DNA from: JACRLW01 sp046349595
GTDB lineage: Bacteria > Planctomycetota > UBA1135 > UBA2386
Assembly: GCA_046349595.1 (NCBI GenBank)
Contig: JAXMCA010000002.1
Coordinates: 1,984,001-2,048,000, forward strand
Direction of reading: 5' to 3'
DNA: 64,000 nt
The translations under genes were made by a program, and so were the position numbers. Under the pieces are notes generated by a model. That model made no database searches. It was not told where the DNA came from and saw nothing but the letters and a program-made list of their open reading frames with translations. Positions 1 through 7,832 of this stretch are shown one piece after another (the stretch's first letter is position 1; each line of letters opens with the position of its first letter).

Positions 1-1850
1 CCGCCGCGCCCATCACGGTGCCCGCGGGTCTGCAGGCGAGCCTGCTGACGATCCCCGCGGCCGCCGCCAGCCTGTTCGCGGCGAAGCTCGCCGGCGCTGC
101 GCTGCTCGTGCTGACGCTCGGCGGCACCACGCTTGCCTTCGCGGGTGGTCAGGAGTCAGCTCCATCGACGATGGCTTCGGCCGCGGTCGCCGAGGTCCCC
201 GCGCCGCGCGAGGCGGAACCGCAGGATCCTCCGCGGCGCGCGGCCGCGAGTTCCGCGCCGGTGGTCGCGCCGCCGGCTGCCTCGGGGAAGACGCGGCCGC
301 AGGGAGAGCGCTACGCGGATGCGCCGCGCGCGCACGTCTCGGGCACCGTCACCGCGACGTCCGGCGAGCCGCTCGAAGCTGCGAGGGTGATCGCCTGGTG
401 TCGTGAGTTGAGCAGCAAGGCGGAGAGCTTCGAGGTGACGACGACGACGGATGCATCCGGTCGCTATCGCCTCGATCTGCCGGTCACTCATCCCGAGGGA
501 CTCGACTTCCGCCTGGTGCTCCGCCGCGACGACTGGATCGGCGCCTTCGAGCCTCAGGATCTGCACCTGCGCCCGTCCGACGACCGGCACGGGGTCGATG
601 CCACGATGCGTCGCTGGGCCGCCGACGTCGCCGGTGCCTGGTCGCGCGACTTCGCGATCACCGACGGCGCAGGACGCGGGGTCGCCGGTCCCTACCTGCA
701 GGTCTTCCGGCGGCAGCTCGACGCGCAGGGCAAGGAGACGCTGACGCGCGAATGCGGCGCCAAGGCCGATGCGTCGGGGCGTGTCGCGTTGAGCGGCGAT
801 CACCTCGGCGAGAAGTTGGTGCGCGTGGTGCCCTGGGCTGCGCCGTTCGCGCGGCGCGAGTTCGCCTGCGCGGTGACCACTGCGGAAGGAGCACCGGTCG
901 TGATCGCGCTCGGGCCGGACGTTCCGCTGCGCGCGCGGATGGTGGATGCAAGGAGCGGCGGAGCACTGGCGGGCGAGCAACTCGTCGCGTGGCGCGGCGA
1001 GGACACCATGGCCGTCGGCGTGAGCGACGAGCGCGGCATGGTGGAACTGCGCGGACTCGATGCCGAGCCGGTGGCGCTCAGCGGCGGCGGCGGCGTGTGG
1101 TCGCGCTTCCGGATCGAGGACGTGGTACCCGGCGTGCGCGAGGTCGAGTTGCGGCTCAAGCGGCACGACGATCCCTCCGCAGTCGGACTCAGTGGTGGCG
1201 AGATCCACGGACGTGTTGTCGACGGCCGCGATGGACGGCCCTTCGCCGTGGAAGCGCATGCCGTGCGCAGCTACTGGATCGCGCCGGAGTCGGATGCGAC
1301 CGCTGCGTCGGTGCTGCGCGAGGTGCTGACGCCGTGGCCGTACCAGACCATGCTCGACTCCGATCCGCCGCCGCCCTCGCCCGAGTTCCACGTCGAGGTG
1401 TCGCGACCGGGTCGCTACATGCTGGTCCTCGAGGTGTCGGATCGCGCGCCGGCCGTGGTCGGCCCTTTCGATGTGCGCGATGGACAGGTCGTGAACGAGG
1501 TCGAGATCCGCGTCGAGCTGGGCACCGATCTTCTCATCGAGGTCCGCGATGCGGCAGGAGCTGCGGTCGAAGATGCCGAGGTGTGGATCGCGGGCATCGA
1601 CGCCGGCGCGGATGCGGAGCGTCGCGACCGCGCACAGGCGTTGGCGCGCGCGCGGGAGTCCGCAGAGCGCGCGCGGGCCGGGCGCGGCCATCGCACCGAC
1701 GCCGCCGGTCGGCTGGTGATGCACCACATCCCTTCGGGCATCGAGATGCGCCTGCACGCCGTCGACGCGTTCCGTCACGAGGCCGCTTCGGCGCCGTTCC
1801 GGACCATCGCCGCGGAGCCGGAGCATCGCGAGTTGCTGGTGTTGCGCTGA
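1..1850 (+). CDS. Membrane-anchored protein of carboxypeptidase-regulatory-like domains, 5' end missing
   Basis: The frame is open to the window edge, so the N-terminus is missing; a GTG at 18 is in frame but need not be the start. The visible protein begins with an Ala/Pro-rich stretch and one hydrophobic segment (about residues 15-43 from that GTG). A Pro/Ala/Glu-rich linker follows, then a long region of beta-rich, carboxypeptidase-regulatory-like (Ig-type) domains with phrases such as HVSGTVTATSGEPLEAARV and EIHGRVVDGRDGRPF. This fits a single-pass protein with a large extracytoplasmic part. In planctomycetes such tails can follow an ECF sigma domain, and the residues before the hydrophobic segment resemble that kind of junction, but the sigma part is not visible. 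No catalytic motif was seen. It converges on the nitroreductase gene. Confidence 0.72.
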   Translation, partial: AAPITVPAGLQASLLTIPAAAASLFAAKLAGAALLVLTLGGTTLAFAGGQESAPSTMASAAVAEVPAPREAEPQDPPRRAAASSAPVVAPPAASGKTRPQGERYADAPRAHVSGTVTATSGEPLEAARVIAWCRELSSKAESFEVTTTTDASGRYRLDLPVTHPEGLDFRLVLRRDDWIGAFEPQDLHLRPSDDRHGVDATMRRWAADVAGAWSRDFAITDGAGRGVAGPYLQVFRRQLDAQGKETLTRECGAKADASGRVALSGDHLGEKLVRVVPWAAPFARREFACAVTTAEGAPVVIALGPDVPLRARMVDARSGGALAGEQLVAWRGEDTMAVGVSDERGMVELRGLDAEPVALSGGGGVWSRFRIEDVVPGVREVELRLKRHDDPSAVGLSGGEIHGRVVDGRDGRPFAVEAHAVRSYWIAPESDATAASVLREVLTPWPYQTMLDSDPPPPSPEFHVEVSRPGRYMLVLEVSDRAPAVVGPFDVRDGQVVNEVEIRVELGTDLLIEVRDAAGAAVEDAEVWIAGIDAGADAERRDRAQALARARESAERARAGRGHRTDAAGRLVMHHIPSGIEMRLHAVDAFRHEAASAPFRTIAAEPEHRELLVLR

Positions 1851-1943
1851 TCCTCATCGCGGCCAGGGCCGCAACCCAAGGATCGCCGCGTCGTCGCTGC
1901 GCGCCGACCAGGAGGGCCCAGGCCGCTTCGTTGGTTGGGGTCG

Positions 1944-1992
1944 CTCCGGCCTTCGGATCGTCGCTTCGCGCGGCGATTCTCCGGCCTACGGA
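1944..1992. terminator. Hairpin flanked by direct repeats between convergent genes
   Basis: Two near-identical 14-mers, CTCCGGCCTTCGGA (1944-1957) and CTCCGGCCTACGGA (1979-1992), flank an imperfect inverted repeat (ATCGTCGC, five-base loop, GCGGCGAT). It lies between the ends of two convergent genes and could terminate transcription from both sides. There is no T-run, so the role is inferred from position and symmetry. The rest of the 143-base gap shows nothing else. Confidence 0.3.
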
Positions 1993-1993
1993 C

Positions 1994-2563
1994 TCAGGGC
2001 AGCCGGCGGACCACCGCGGCGAGTTCCGGCCGCGGCGGCTTCGCGGGCACCGTCTTCGCACGGCCGACCCACACGAAGCCGATGATCTCCTCGCGCGCCG
2101 GGTCCACGCCGAGAAGCGCGTAGGACTGCGGGTCCTGGCTGACCTTGCCGGTGCTCCACTTGCTGCCGATGCCGTCGGCCCACAGCGCGAGGTGCAGGTT
2201 CTGGATCGCGCAGGCAGCGCTCGCGTAGTCCTCGCGCGCGATCGCGGGATCGGTCGTGCGCACCAGCGAGACGACGATCAGCTCGTGCGGCGCGAGGAGC
2301 TTGTCGCGGATCTCCGCGACGCGGGCCGGGTCGAGCGGCGCTCCGGGCTTCTGGCGATGGCCGACGGCGATGTCCGCCAGACCCTCGCGGGTGCGACGTC
2401 CGACGCGGACGAAGCGCCAGGGAGTCGTCATCCGGTGGTTGGGGGCGTGGATCGCCGCCACGAGCGCGCGCTCGATCGCGGCGTCGTCGACGGCCTCGCG
2501 CGTGTAGTCGTGGATGGTGCGTCGCTGCAGGATCAGGTCGTGGAGGGCGGAGCCGTCGGGCAT
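1994..2563 (-). CDS. Nitroreductase family protein (FMN-dependent NAD(P)H oxidoreductase)
   Basis: A 189-residue protein of the usual nitroreductase length. The N-terminal LILQRRTIHDY matches the family's RRS/T-x-R FMN-phosphate motif. HAPNHRMTTPWRFV corresponds to the conserved APSxxNxQPWxF segment, with His and Arg replacing some usual residues. The C-terminal half has the dimer-interface motif AIQNLHLALWADGIGSKW. The family reduces nitro compounds, quinones or enones with bound FMN in the cytoplasm; the substrate cannot be read here. The ATG at 2563 was chosen because the family motif follows within 15 residues. A CATGCT hexamer sits 6 bases before it, suggesting a leaderless transcript. 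It is divergent from the dihydroorotate-dehydrogenase-like gene. Confidence 0.85.
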   Translation of the reverse strand: MPDGSALHDLILQRRTIHDYTREAVDDAAIERALVAAIHAPNHRMTTPWRFVRVGRRTREGLADIAVGHRQKPGAPLDPARVAEIRDKLLAPHELIVVSLVRTTDPAIAREDYASAACAIQNLHLALWADGIGSKWSTGKVSQDPQSYALLGVDPAREEIIGFVWVGRAKTVPAKPPRPELAAVVRRLP

Positions 2564-2620
2564 GTCGCGAGCATGCGCGCTGCGCGGCCGAAGGTGAAGA
2601 GCGCGGGTTTCCGTGCCATG

Positions 2621-3430
2621 ATGCCGCGGCCCATGCCGAGTGAATCGAGACGACTCGTGGTCTCCGCGCCCTTCGGCAACTACGTCCAGCCCAAGGGTGC
2701 GGTCGCCACGCTCGGGACCTTCACCGCGCTGCGGAGGCCGGGTCGTCTGTGGCGGATCCTCAGGACGGTGCGCTACTACCCGCGGCTGCGCGCCTGGGTG
2801 AACAAGATCGGGCTGCGCAATCCCGGCATCGACTGGTTGTGCGAGCGCGTGCGGAGCAGGCGCATCGACGTGGCCGACAAGTTCGTCAGCGTGCACGGCT
2901 TCGTCGAGGACGAGTGGTGGAAGCTGCTCGATGCCACGGCGTCGCTCGCGCCGCGTGCGATCGAGCTCAACATGAGCTGTCCGAACGTGGGCGTGATCGA
3001 CTGGCCGGAGTCTCTGTTCGAGCGAGCGCGCTCCGCCGGCGTGCCGGTGATCGTGAAGCTGCCGCCCGTGCAGTTCGAGCTGATCTTCTCGTCCGCACTC
3101 GCCGCCGGTCTGCGCGTCTTCCACGCCTGCAACACGCTCCCGGTGCCGGCCGGCGGCCTGAGCGGCAAGCCGCTCAAGCCGGTCGCGCTGCAGTGCATCC
3201 GACGGCTCTACGAGCTCGCGACGGCCACGCAGCGCGCCGAACTGCGCATCCTCGGTGGTGGGGGAGTGCGCGAGGCGTCGGACGTCGACGACTACGCGAA
3301 CGCCGGCGTGCATGCGATCGCGGTCGGCACCAAGGTGATGAACCCGCGCTACCTGTTCTCGCATGCGGGGGTGGAGCCGATCCGTCGTCGAGCCGAGGAG
3401 CTGTTCGGCGGCCGGCCGCCCCTGCTGTGA
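2621..3430 (+). CDS. Dihydroorotate dehydrogenase-like FMN TIM-barrel protein
   Basis: A 269-residue protein with hallmarks of the dihydroorotate dehydrogenase superfamily. NKIGLRNPGID matches the N-x-(M/I)GLxNPG element, ELNMSCPNVG the strand-4 motif, and VIVKLPP the FMN-contact lysine strand. ILGGGGVREASDVDDYANAG plus IAVGTKV forms the C-terminal phosphate-binding site. It is shorter than typical PyrD (over 300 residues), the N-terminal substrate loop is atypical, and no pyrimidine gene is nearby, so the substrate is uncertain. Starts at 2621 and 2633 are both possible and neither has a strong ribosome-binding site. It converges on the HD-GYP gene 12 bases downstream. Confidence 0.75.
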   Translation: MPRPMPSESRRLVVSAPFGNYVQPKGAVATLGTFTALRRPGRLWRILRTVRYYPRLRAWVNKIGLRNPGIDWLCERVRSRRIDVADKFVSVHGFVEDEWWKLLDATASLAPRAIELNMSCPNVGVIDWPESLFERARSAGVPVIVKLPPVQFELIFSSALAAGLRVFHACNTLPVPAGGLSGKPLKPVALQCIRRLYELATATQRAELRILGGGGVREASDVDDYANAGVHAIAVGTKVMNPRYLFSHAGVEPIRRRAEELFGGRPPLL

Positions 3431-3442
3431 GCCTTGCCCGGG

Positions 3443-4843
3443 TCAGGCGACCGCAGGCGCCGCATCGCGCAGCGCTTCGCCGATCGTGCGACGGCGGTTG
3501 AAGGGCTGCGTGCGCAGATCCACGGTCTCGCGTCGATCCTCGGGGAGAACGACGCCGACCGGATCGGTCTCGATGCGCACCGCGGGGAGGAGCAGTTCGC
3601 CGTTCTGCGCCAGGACGCGTGCGCATTCCCCCGACTCCAGGCGCACCAGCTGACCGACCGGATAGATGCCGTTGGTCTCGATGAACCGCCGCAGCAGCGC
3701 GCGATCGAGGTGGACGTCCATCGACATCATCACGCGGTAGGCCTTCATCGGCGACATCGGTCGCTTGTAGGGCCGCGCCGCGGTCAGCGCTTCGTAGACG
3801 TCGCAGATCTTGACGATCTCGGTGGCGAGCAGGTTGCGGTGGCGAGGCACGGCGCGCGGATAGCCGCCACCGTTGCAGGAACGGTGGTGCCCGAAGGCCG
3901 CGGCGATCGCGAGCGGATCGGCGCCGTCGTGGTCGAGAAGGATCTCGGCACCGTACGAAGTGTGTTTGCCCATCTCGCGGCGCTCGTCCGGTCCGAGCGC
4001 CTTGCGCGAGTGGAGGATCTCGAAGGGGACGAGCGACTTGCCGCAGTCGTGCAGCAGGGCCGCGGTGCCGATGCGGACCAGGAGATCGTGGTCGTCGGTG
4101 AGGTGGCGAGCGAAGTTCATCGCCAGGACCGCGACGCGCACCGAGTGTCCGAAGGTGAAGGCGTCGTACTGATCCTGGCGTGAGAGGTTCAGGAACGGAC
4201 CCTCGTCGCTCTCCAGGCGACGCAGCACGGCCTCGGCGTGGGAGTGCACCGAGCCGAACTCGATGCGTCCGCCGTGGCAGATCGAGATGGTCACGTCCTG
4301 CAGGACGTCCATGCACGACTGGTAGAACCGCAGCGGGGCGACCACGGTACCCGGAGTCGAGCGCGACACGGGTGCGGCTCCGATCACGAACGGTGGCAGG
4401 AGGCGCACGTTCGGGCAACACGACAGCTCGAGACGCGCGTTGACGGTGCGCCAGTCGCCGTCCGATCCGCGTCGAGCCGCGAGCTCGGCGAGCAGTGCTG
4501 CGATCTGACGTGTGTCGGCGTCGCGGTCGATCTCGAATCCGCCGCTCTGTCGCATCTCCAGAGCCTGGATCAGTCGCGAGGCCGTCACGCTCGCTCCGAT
4601 CAGCGGGTGACCGCGATGCACGAGCATGTCGGCGGCGACGGAGAGCCGGAGTGTGTCGCCGTCGGATGCGGAGAGACTCGCCACGAATCCGTGCACCGTG
4701 CCCGCCGATTCGAGTACGCGCGGGTGATCGGGTCGGTAGATGCGCGCGTTGACCAGGGCCGCCGCGAGGTCGTCGACGATCTCGACGACGAGATCCTGAT
4801 CGCTGTGGTCAGGAGGGATCGGTGCGCGCGGTTCGAGGCACAT
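3443..4843 (-). CDS. HD-GYP-type phosphohydrolase/signalling protein
   Basis: A 466-residue soluble protein. Residues about 15-125 form an N-terminal module also found in the gene just upstream. Residues about 225-400 carry an HD domain: FGHSVRV (H233), LLHDCGK (H265, D266), H294, and AFGHHRSCNGGGYP (H319, H320). The last element replaces the classical DGxGYP with NGGGYP, so this is a divergent HD-GYP domain. Such domains usually degrade cyclic di-GMP using two or three metal ions; activity here is inferred. A short C-terminal part contains IYPVGQLVRLESGE, as in many HD-GYP proteins. Its ATG lies only 2 bases from the upstream stop codon, so the two are surely co-transcribed. Confidence 0.85.
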   Translation of the reverse strand: MCLEPRAPIPPDHSDQDLVVEIVDDLAAALVNARIYRPDHPRVLESAGTVHGFVASLSASDGDTLRLSVAADMLVHRGHPLIGASVTASRLIQALEMRQSGGFEIDRDADTRQIAALLAELAARRGSDGDWRTVNARLELSCCPNVRLLPPFVIGAAPVSRSTPGTVVAPLRFYQSCMDVLQDVTISICHGGRIEFGSVHSHAEAVLRRLESDEGPFLNLSRQDQYDAFTFGHSVRVAVLAMNFARHLTDDHDLLVRIGTAALLHDCGKSLVPFEILHSRKALGPDERREMGKHTSYGAEILLDHDGADPLAIAAAFGHHRSCNGGGYPRAVPRHRNLLATEIVKICDVYEALTAARPYKRPMSPMKAYRVMMSMDVHLDRALLRRFIETNGIYPVGQLVRLESGECARVLAQNGELLLPAVRIETDPVGVVLPEDRRETVDLRTQPFNRRRTIGEALRDAAPAVA

Positions 4844-4845
4844 GC

Positions 4846-6732
4846 TCAGCCTCCCACGACGCGGAGCGTCTCGCCGGCCGCACGGCGGATCTCGCGTTTG
4901 TCGGCCGAGGCGAAGGACCAGCCCTTGGCCAGATCCGCGAGGAAGGCGCGGGTCTGGGACGAAGGGAGATTGCCGAGCGCCCGGACCGCGCGGAGACGCG
5001 CATCGAGCAGCTTCGGATCGTCCGCCGACTCCGACACGAAGCGGCGGAGCAGTGTGGCGGAATCCTGCGCCAGCATGCGCCCCACTGCGTGGTCGCCGTC
5101 GGCGAGTCGGCAGAGAGCGGCGACGTGGTCCCTCGGGAGCGAGGACGAAGGCAACACGCGCAATGCCGTGGACTCCGCCAACGGGAGGTCTTGCGCGCTC
5201 AACCAGACCAGCGCGACCTGCCGAGTCTCCGAGGGCATCTGTTCGACGAGATGGGCGAGCAACGAACCCGCGCGGCGTCCGCACAACTCGACGAGTCGCG
5301 TCACGCGATCGCCGAGCGCGGACGGCGAACTCCGGATCAGGTCCTGGACGCCGCGCTCGAAGCTCGCGCGATCGACGGCGTCGAGGAATCGCGCGAAGGC
5401 CGCCATGTCGGCGGGGCGGCGCGGGGAGAGCAGGTCGAGCCAGCGCTCGAAATGCGCTGGGTACAGCGAGGCGAGCATCTCCGGCTCGAGGATCGCGCGC
5501 TCGAGCAGGAAGCCTGGGTGGCCCGCCGCCGCGAACACCTCCAGGGCGCTCTTCGCCGGCAGATCGGGGCCGGAGCGACCGTCGCCGCGGATCACCTCGT
5601 CGAGGACGCGCAGTTCGAGGTCGGGGTGGGCCGCTGCGAGATCGACCAGGCGTCGGGCGGCGCGTACCGGGGTCTCCGGCAGGAGAGGGTCGATCAAGGT
5701 CGAGACCAAGACGCAGGCGAGGTGATCGACGACCTGGGGTGCGGCTTCGAAGCCCCGCCTCTCGTCCCATTCCGGCAGGCTGGCGTGGTCGCGGATCAGG
5801 CTGTCCAGGTCATCCGCGATCAGTTCGTCCTCGGGTCGCCCGGTCGGCAGCGCATCGGCGTCCTCGCTCTCGGTCCTCGAGCGACCCGGTGCGAAGAAGC
5901 GATGGGCGACGCGCAGCGCGATCTCGGTCACCGCGGACTCCGGAGTCGCTGGGCGCGCGTCGGCGCTGTGCAGACGTCCCTCGAGTTCCGCCAGCGCACG
6001 AGCGACGAGTGACGGCGCCGTGCGTGCATCGAACGCGGCGTCGGTTCGCGCCAGGTCGACGATGCGCGACAGGATGTCGATCTCCCGGCTTTCGCCTTCG
6101 CCGCCGAAGCTCTCGTCGAGACGCCTCTGCAGCTTCTCGAGGTTCGTGCGGATCGCGGGATCGTCGGCCAGCAGGGCGAGGAGGTCGGAACCGGGTGTCT
6201 CCGCGAGGCTCTGCGCAGCGTCGCTCCCCAGGGCGGAGGAGTCGTCGGCCGCAGCGCATGGACCGGGTCCGTGGGGATCGCCGTCGCGGTGACGCCCGAC
6301 GATCAGCAGCGGGACCGGTACGACTCCGGACTCCGATCCCGGCCATTCGGCGAGGAGGGGCCGCGGAGTGCCCGCGGCACAGCGCTGGAGCGTGACCGCG
6401 AAGAGTTCGAGATCGGCGACCGTCACCGTGTCGTCGAGGTCGACACCCTGGATCGAAGCGCGGCGAAAGCTCTCGCCGAGCCAACGCAGGTTCGGGAGGT
6501 CGACGTCGACCTTGCTACCGCCGACGCTCGCCTCCTCGCCGATGCAGCGGATCGCGAGCGGGTCGTTCCCGTCCTGCAAGCATTGCAGCACGGCGTTGCG
6601 GGCTTCGCCCACACGCTGATTGTTGGCCGGGTAGATGGCGCGCGAGCGCAGGTAGGAGGCGAATTGCTCGAGGACATATCGCGCCCTCGAGACGGTCCCT
6701 CTCCCTGCATGCTGAGTCGGATCGTCGCGCAT
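4846..6732 (-). CDS. Large soluble protein of unknown function sharing its N-terminal module with the HD-GYP partner
   Basis: A 628-residue protein without signal peptide or membrane segment. Residues about 18-125 resemble residues 20-125 of the adjacent HD-GYP protein: both read A-x-x-Y-x-x-(N/D)-x-x-RV-x-E, then a short VxVxGxx strand, then a helix of LGxSxxxASxx type. The middle is acidic and low in complexity. The C-terminal 350 residues are helical and Leu/Ala/Arg-rich with HEAT-like periodicity, ending in RAVRALGNL-type repeats. No catalytic motif was recognised. With the HD protein 2 bases downstream it probably forms a sensor/regulator pair; this is inference from linkage and the shared module. 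Confidence 0.7.
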   Translation of the reverse strand: MRDDPTQHAGRGTVSRARYVLEQFASYLRSRAIYPANNQRVGEARNAVLQCLQDGNDPLAIRCIGEEASVGGSKVDVDLPNLRWLGESFRRASIQGVDLDDTVTVADLELFAVTLQRCAAGTPRPLLAEWPGSESGVVPVPLLIVGRHRDGDPHGPGPCAAADDSSALGSDAAQSLAETPGSDLLALLADDPAIRTNLEKLQRRLDESFGGEGESREIDILSRIVDLARTDAAFDARTAPSLVARALAELEGRLHSADARPATPESAVTEIALRVAHRFFAPGRSRTESEDADALPTGRPEDELIADDLDSLIRDHASLPEWDERRGFEAAPQVVDHLACVLVSTLIDPLLPETPVRAARRLVDLAAAHPDLELRVLDEVIRGDGRSGPDLPAKSALEVFAAAGHPGFLLERAILEPEMLASLYPAHFERWLDLLSPRRPADMAAFARFLDAVDRASFERGVQDLIRSSPSALGDRVTRLVELCGRRAGSLLAHLVEQMPSETRQVALVWLSAQDLPLAESTALRVLPSSSLPRDHVAALCRLADGDHAVGRMLAQDSATLLRRFVSESADDPKLLDARLRAVRALGNLPSSQTRAFLADLAKGWSFASADKREIRRAAGETLRVVGG

Positions 6733-6771
6733 TGCCGCTTCGGTGATCGGCGGATGCGCAGCACAGCCTCT

Positions 6772-6822
6772 GCGGGATCGAGACGATCCCGCGGTGAGCC
6801 CCGGGGGGCGAACGGGCCCCCC
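6772..6822 (-). terminator. Double hairpin after boxR
   Basis: Two adjacent perfect inverted repeats lie in the 121-base gap between the boxR stop and the next gene on the same strand. One is GCGGGATCG, a 3-base loop, CGATCCCGC (6772-6792). The other is GGGGGGC, a 6-base loop, GCCCCCC (6803-6822). They are well placed to end the boxR transcript; there is no clear T-run. Confidence 0.45.
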
Positions 6823-6853
6823 TTGCCAGCGGGGATTCGGTGGAACTCCGCAG

Positions 6854-7627
6854 TCAGGCTGCGGGATGCGAGCGACGCCAGGCGCCGACGATCTCGCCGA
6901 CGATCTCCTCCAGCTTGCGCCCGGTGGTCTCGATCGTGGCGTCGGCCTGCCGGTAGTAGCGCTCGCGCTCGCGGAGGATCTCCACCATGCCGTCGTAGGC
7001 GGCGTCGTTGCCGCGCATCGGCCGGGTGTCGCCCTGCGCGACGACGCGCGCCCAATGCTCCTCCGGCTTGGCCTTGAGCCAGACCGTCCAGGTGCGGGCG
7101 CGCAGCATCGCGAAGGTCTCCGACTCGGTCACGATGCCGCCGCCGGTGGCGAGGACCGCTTCTCCGGGTCCGTCGTCCAGGAAGTGGCGCAGGGTCTCGC
7201 GCTCGACGCGGCGGAAGTAGTTCTCACCGTTCAGCTCGAACATCTGCGCGAGCTTCAGTCCGGAGGTCGACTCGATCTCGGCGTCGAGTTCGACGAAGGG
7301 CCAGTGCAGTGCGTCGGCGAGCGCATGTCCCACGCTGCTCTTCCCGGCACCGCGCAGGCCGAGCAGCGCGATGCGGTGGCCGAGGCTGCTCGCTTTCGCA
7401 CCGAGACCCTCGGCGCCGAGCAGGACGGTTGCATCCACCCCGAAGGCGCCGGCGAGGTCGCACAGGGTGCTGATGGAGGGATTGGCCTTCGCCGCTTCCA
7501 CGTCGGCCAGGAAACGCTCGGAGATCCTCGTCCGCTCGGCGAGCACTCGCCTTGACCAGCCGAGTTGTTTGCGGCGGCCGCGGACCTCGGAAGCGAGCCA
7601 CGAGAGCATGGCACGGGCATCGCGCAT
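6854..7627 (-). CDS. boxR: BoxR/BzdR-type benzoyl-CoA-responsive repressor (HTH plus shikimate-kinase-like domain)
   Basis: A 257-residue two-domain regulator. Residues about 10-72 form an XRE-type helix-turn-helix (RRVLAERTRISERFLADVE). Residues about 84-250 resemble shikimate kinase, with the P-loop GLRGAGKSSVG (90-100), a FVELDAEIE strand and TGGGIV. In BzdR and BoxR this kinase-like domain binds benzoyl-CoA, not shikimate, and relieves repression. That reading is favoured because the gene is divergent from boxC-boxB. The ATG at 7627 was chosen over upstream codons because a TATGAT -10 box lies 6 bases before it and the HTH begins soon after. The longer open frame would place the promoter inside the gene. 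An automated label of shikimate kinase would be misleading. Confidence 0.88.
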   Translation of the reverse strand: MRDARAMLSWLASEVRGRRKQLGWSRRVLAERTRISERFLADVEAAKANPSISTLCDLAGAFGVDATVLLGAEGLGAKASSLGHRIALLGLRGAGKSSVGHALADALHWPFVELDAEIESTSGLKLAQMFELNGENYFRRVERETLRHFLDDGPGEAVLATGGGIVTESETFAMLRARTWTVWLKAKPEEHWARVVAQGDTRPMRGNDAAYDGMVEILRERERYYRQADATIETTGRKLEEIVGEIVGAWRRSHPAA

Positions 7628-7680
7628 GAACGCATCATACTTCGGAGGCGGAACGGAATTGCATGAAGTATGCGGCATGC
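7628..7680 (-). promoter_or_regulatory. boxR promoter with overlapping putative BoxR operator
   Basis: On the minus strand TATGAT is followed by six bases and the boxR ATG, a near-consensus -10 for a leaderless message. An inverted repeat, CATACTTC (7636-7643) and GAAGTATG (7665-7672), overlaps it, and TGCATGAAGTATGC (7660-7673) contains the TGCA-type half-sites described for BzdR-like operators. Repressor binding here would block boxR itself. Assignment to BoxR is inferred from location and motif. Confidence 0.5.
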
Positions 7681-7775
7681 TGCCGCAGGCGCCTGGTAGG
7701 CGGGCTGCGGTATGGAAACAGGCAGTATACAGCATATTAGACTCAGATTCCTGCCTCTCGGATGCTCTATGATGC

Positions 7776-7804
7776 TTGAGATTGGCGGTTCGAGCCTCTA
7801 CTCT
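7776..7804 (+). promoter_or_regulatory. Probable boxC-boxB promoter
   Basis: TTGAGA (7776-7781), 17 bases, TACTCT (7799-7804), then 28 bases to the boxC ATG. Just upstream is a direct repeat ATGC-N6-ATGC (7762-7775) that could be a second regulator half-site pair. Spacing is ideal for a sigma-70-type promoter; the -10 match is modest. Confidence 0.4.
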
Positions 7805-7832
7805 GCTCCACCCCCAACCCCGGGCGCGTCCC

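Noticed and set aside
156..1826. Long open frames antisense to real genes (for example 156-1826 minus, 4238-5725 plus, 7767-9098 minus, 44248-46089 plus)
   Set aside because: High GC content leaves long stop-free shadow frames; their products are Arg/His/Pro-rich and lack family motifs, while the opposite strand carries recognisable proteins.
1994..3364. A 456-residue fusion protein ending in nitroreductase
   Set aside because: The extra N-terminal part is the antisense shadow of the dihydroorotate-dehydrogenase-like gene; the ATG at 2563 gives a normal family length.
3443..5770. A 775-residue HD-GYP protein with a long N-terminal extension
   Set aside because: The extension is a shadow of the upstream gene and is Arg-rich; the shared N-terminal module begins after the ATG at 4843.
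6803..6822. Poly-G/poly-C hairpin as a riboswitch
   Set aside because: No conserved aptamer-like structure surrounds it; a terminator role after boxR is simpler.
6854..7627. Shikimate kinase (aroK) function for the P-loop protein
   Set aside because: It has an N-terminal HTH and is divergent from boxC-boxB; the kinase-like domain is the ligand-binding part of BoxR/BzdR regulators.
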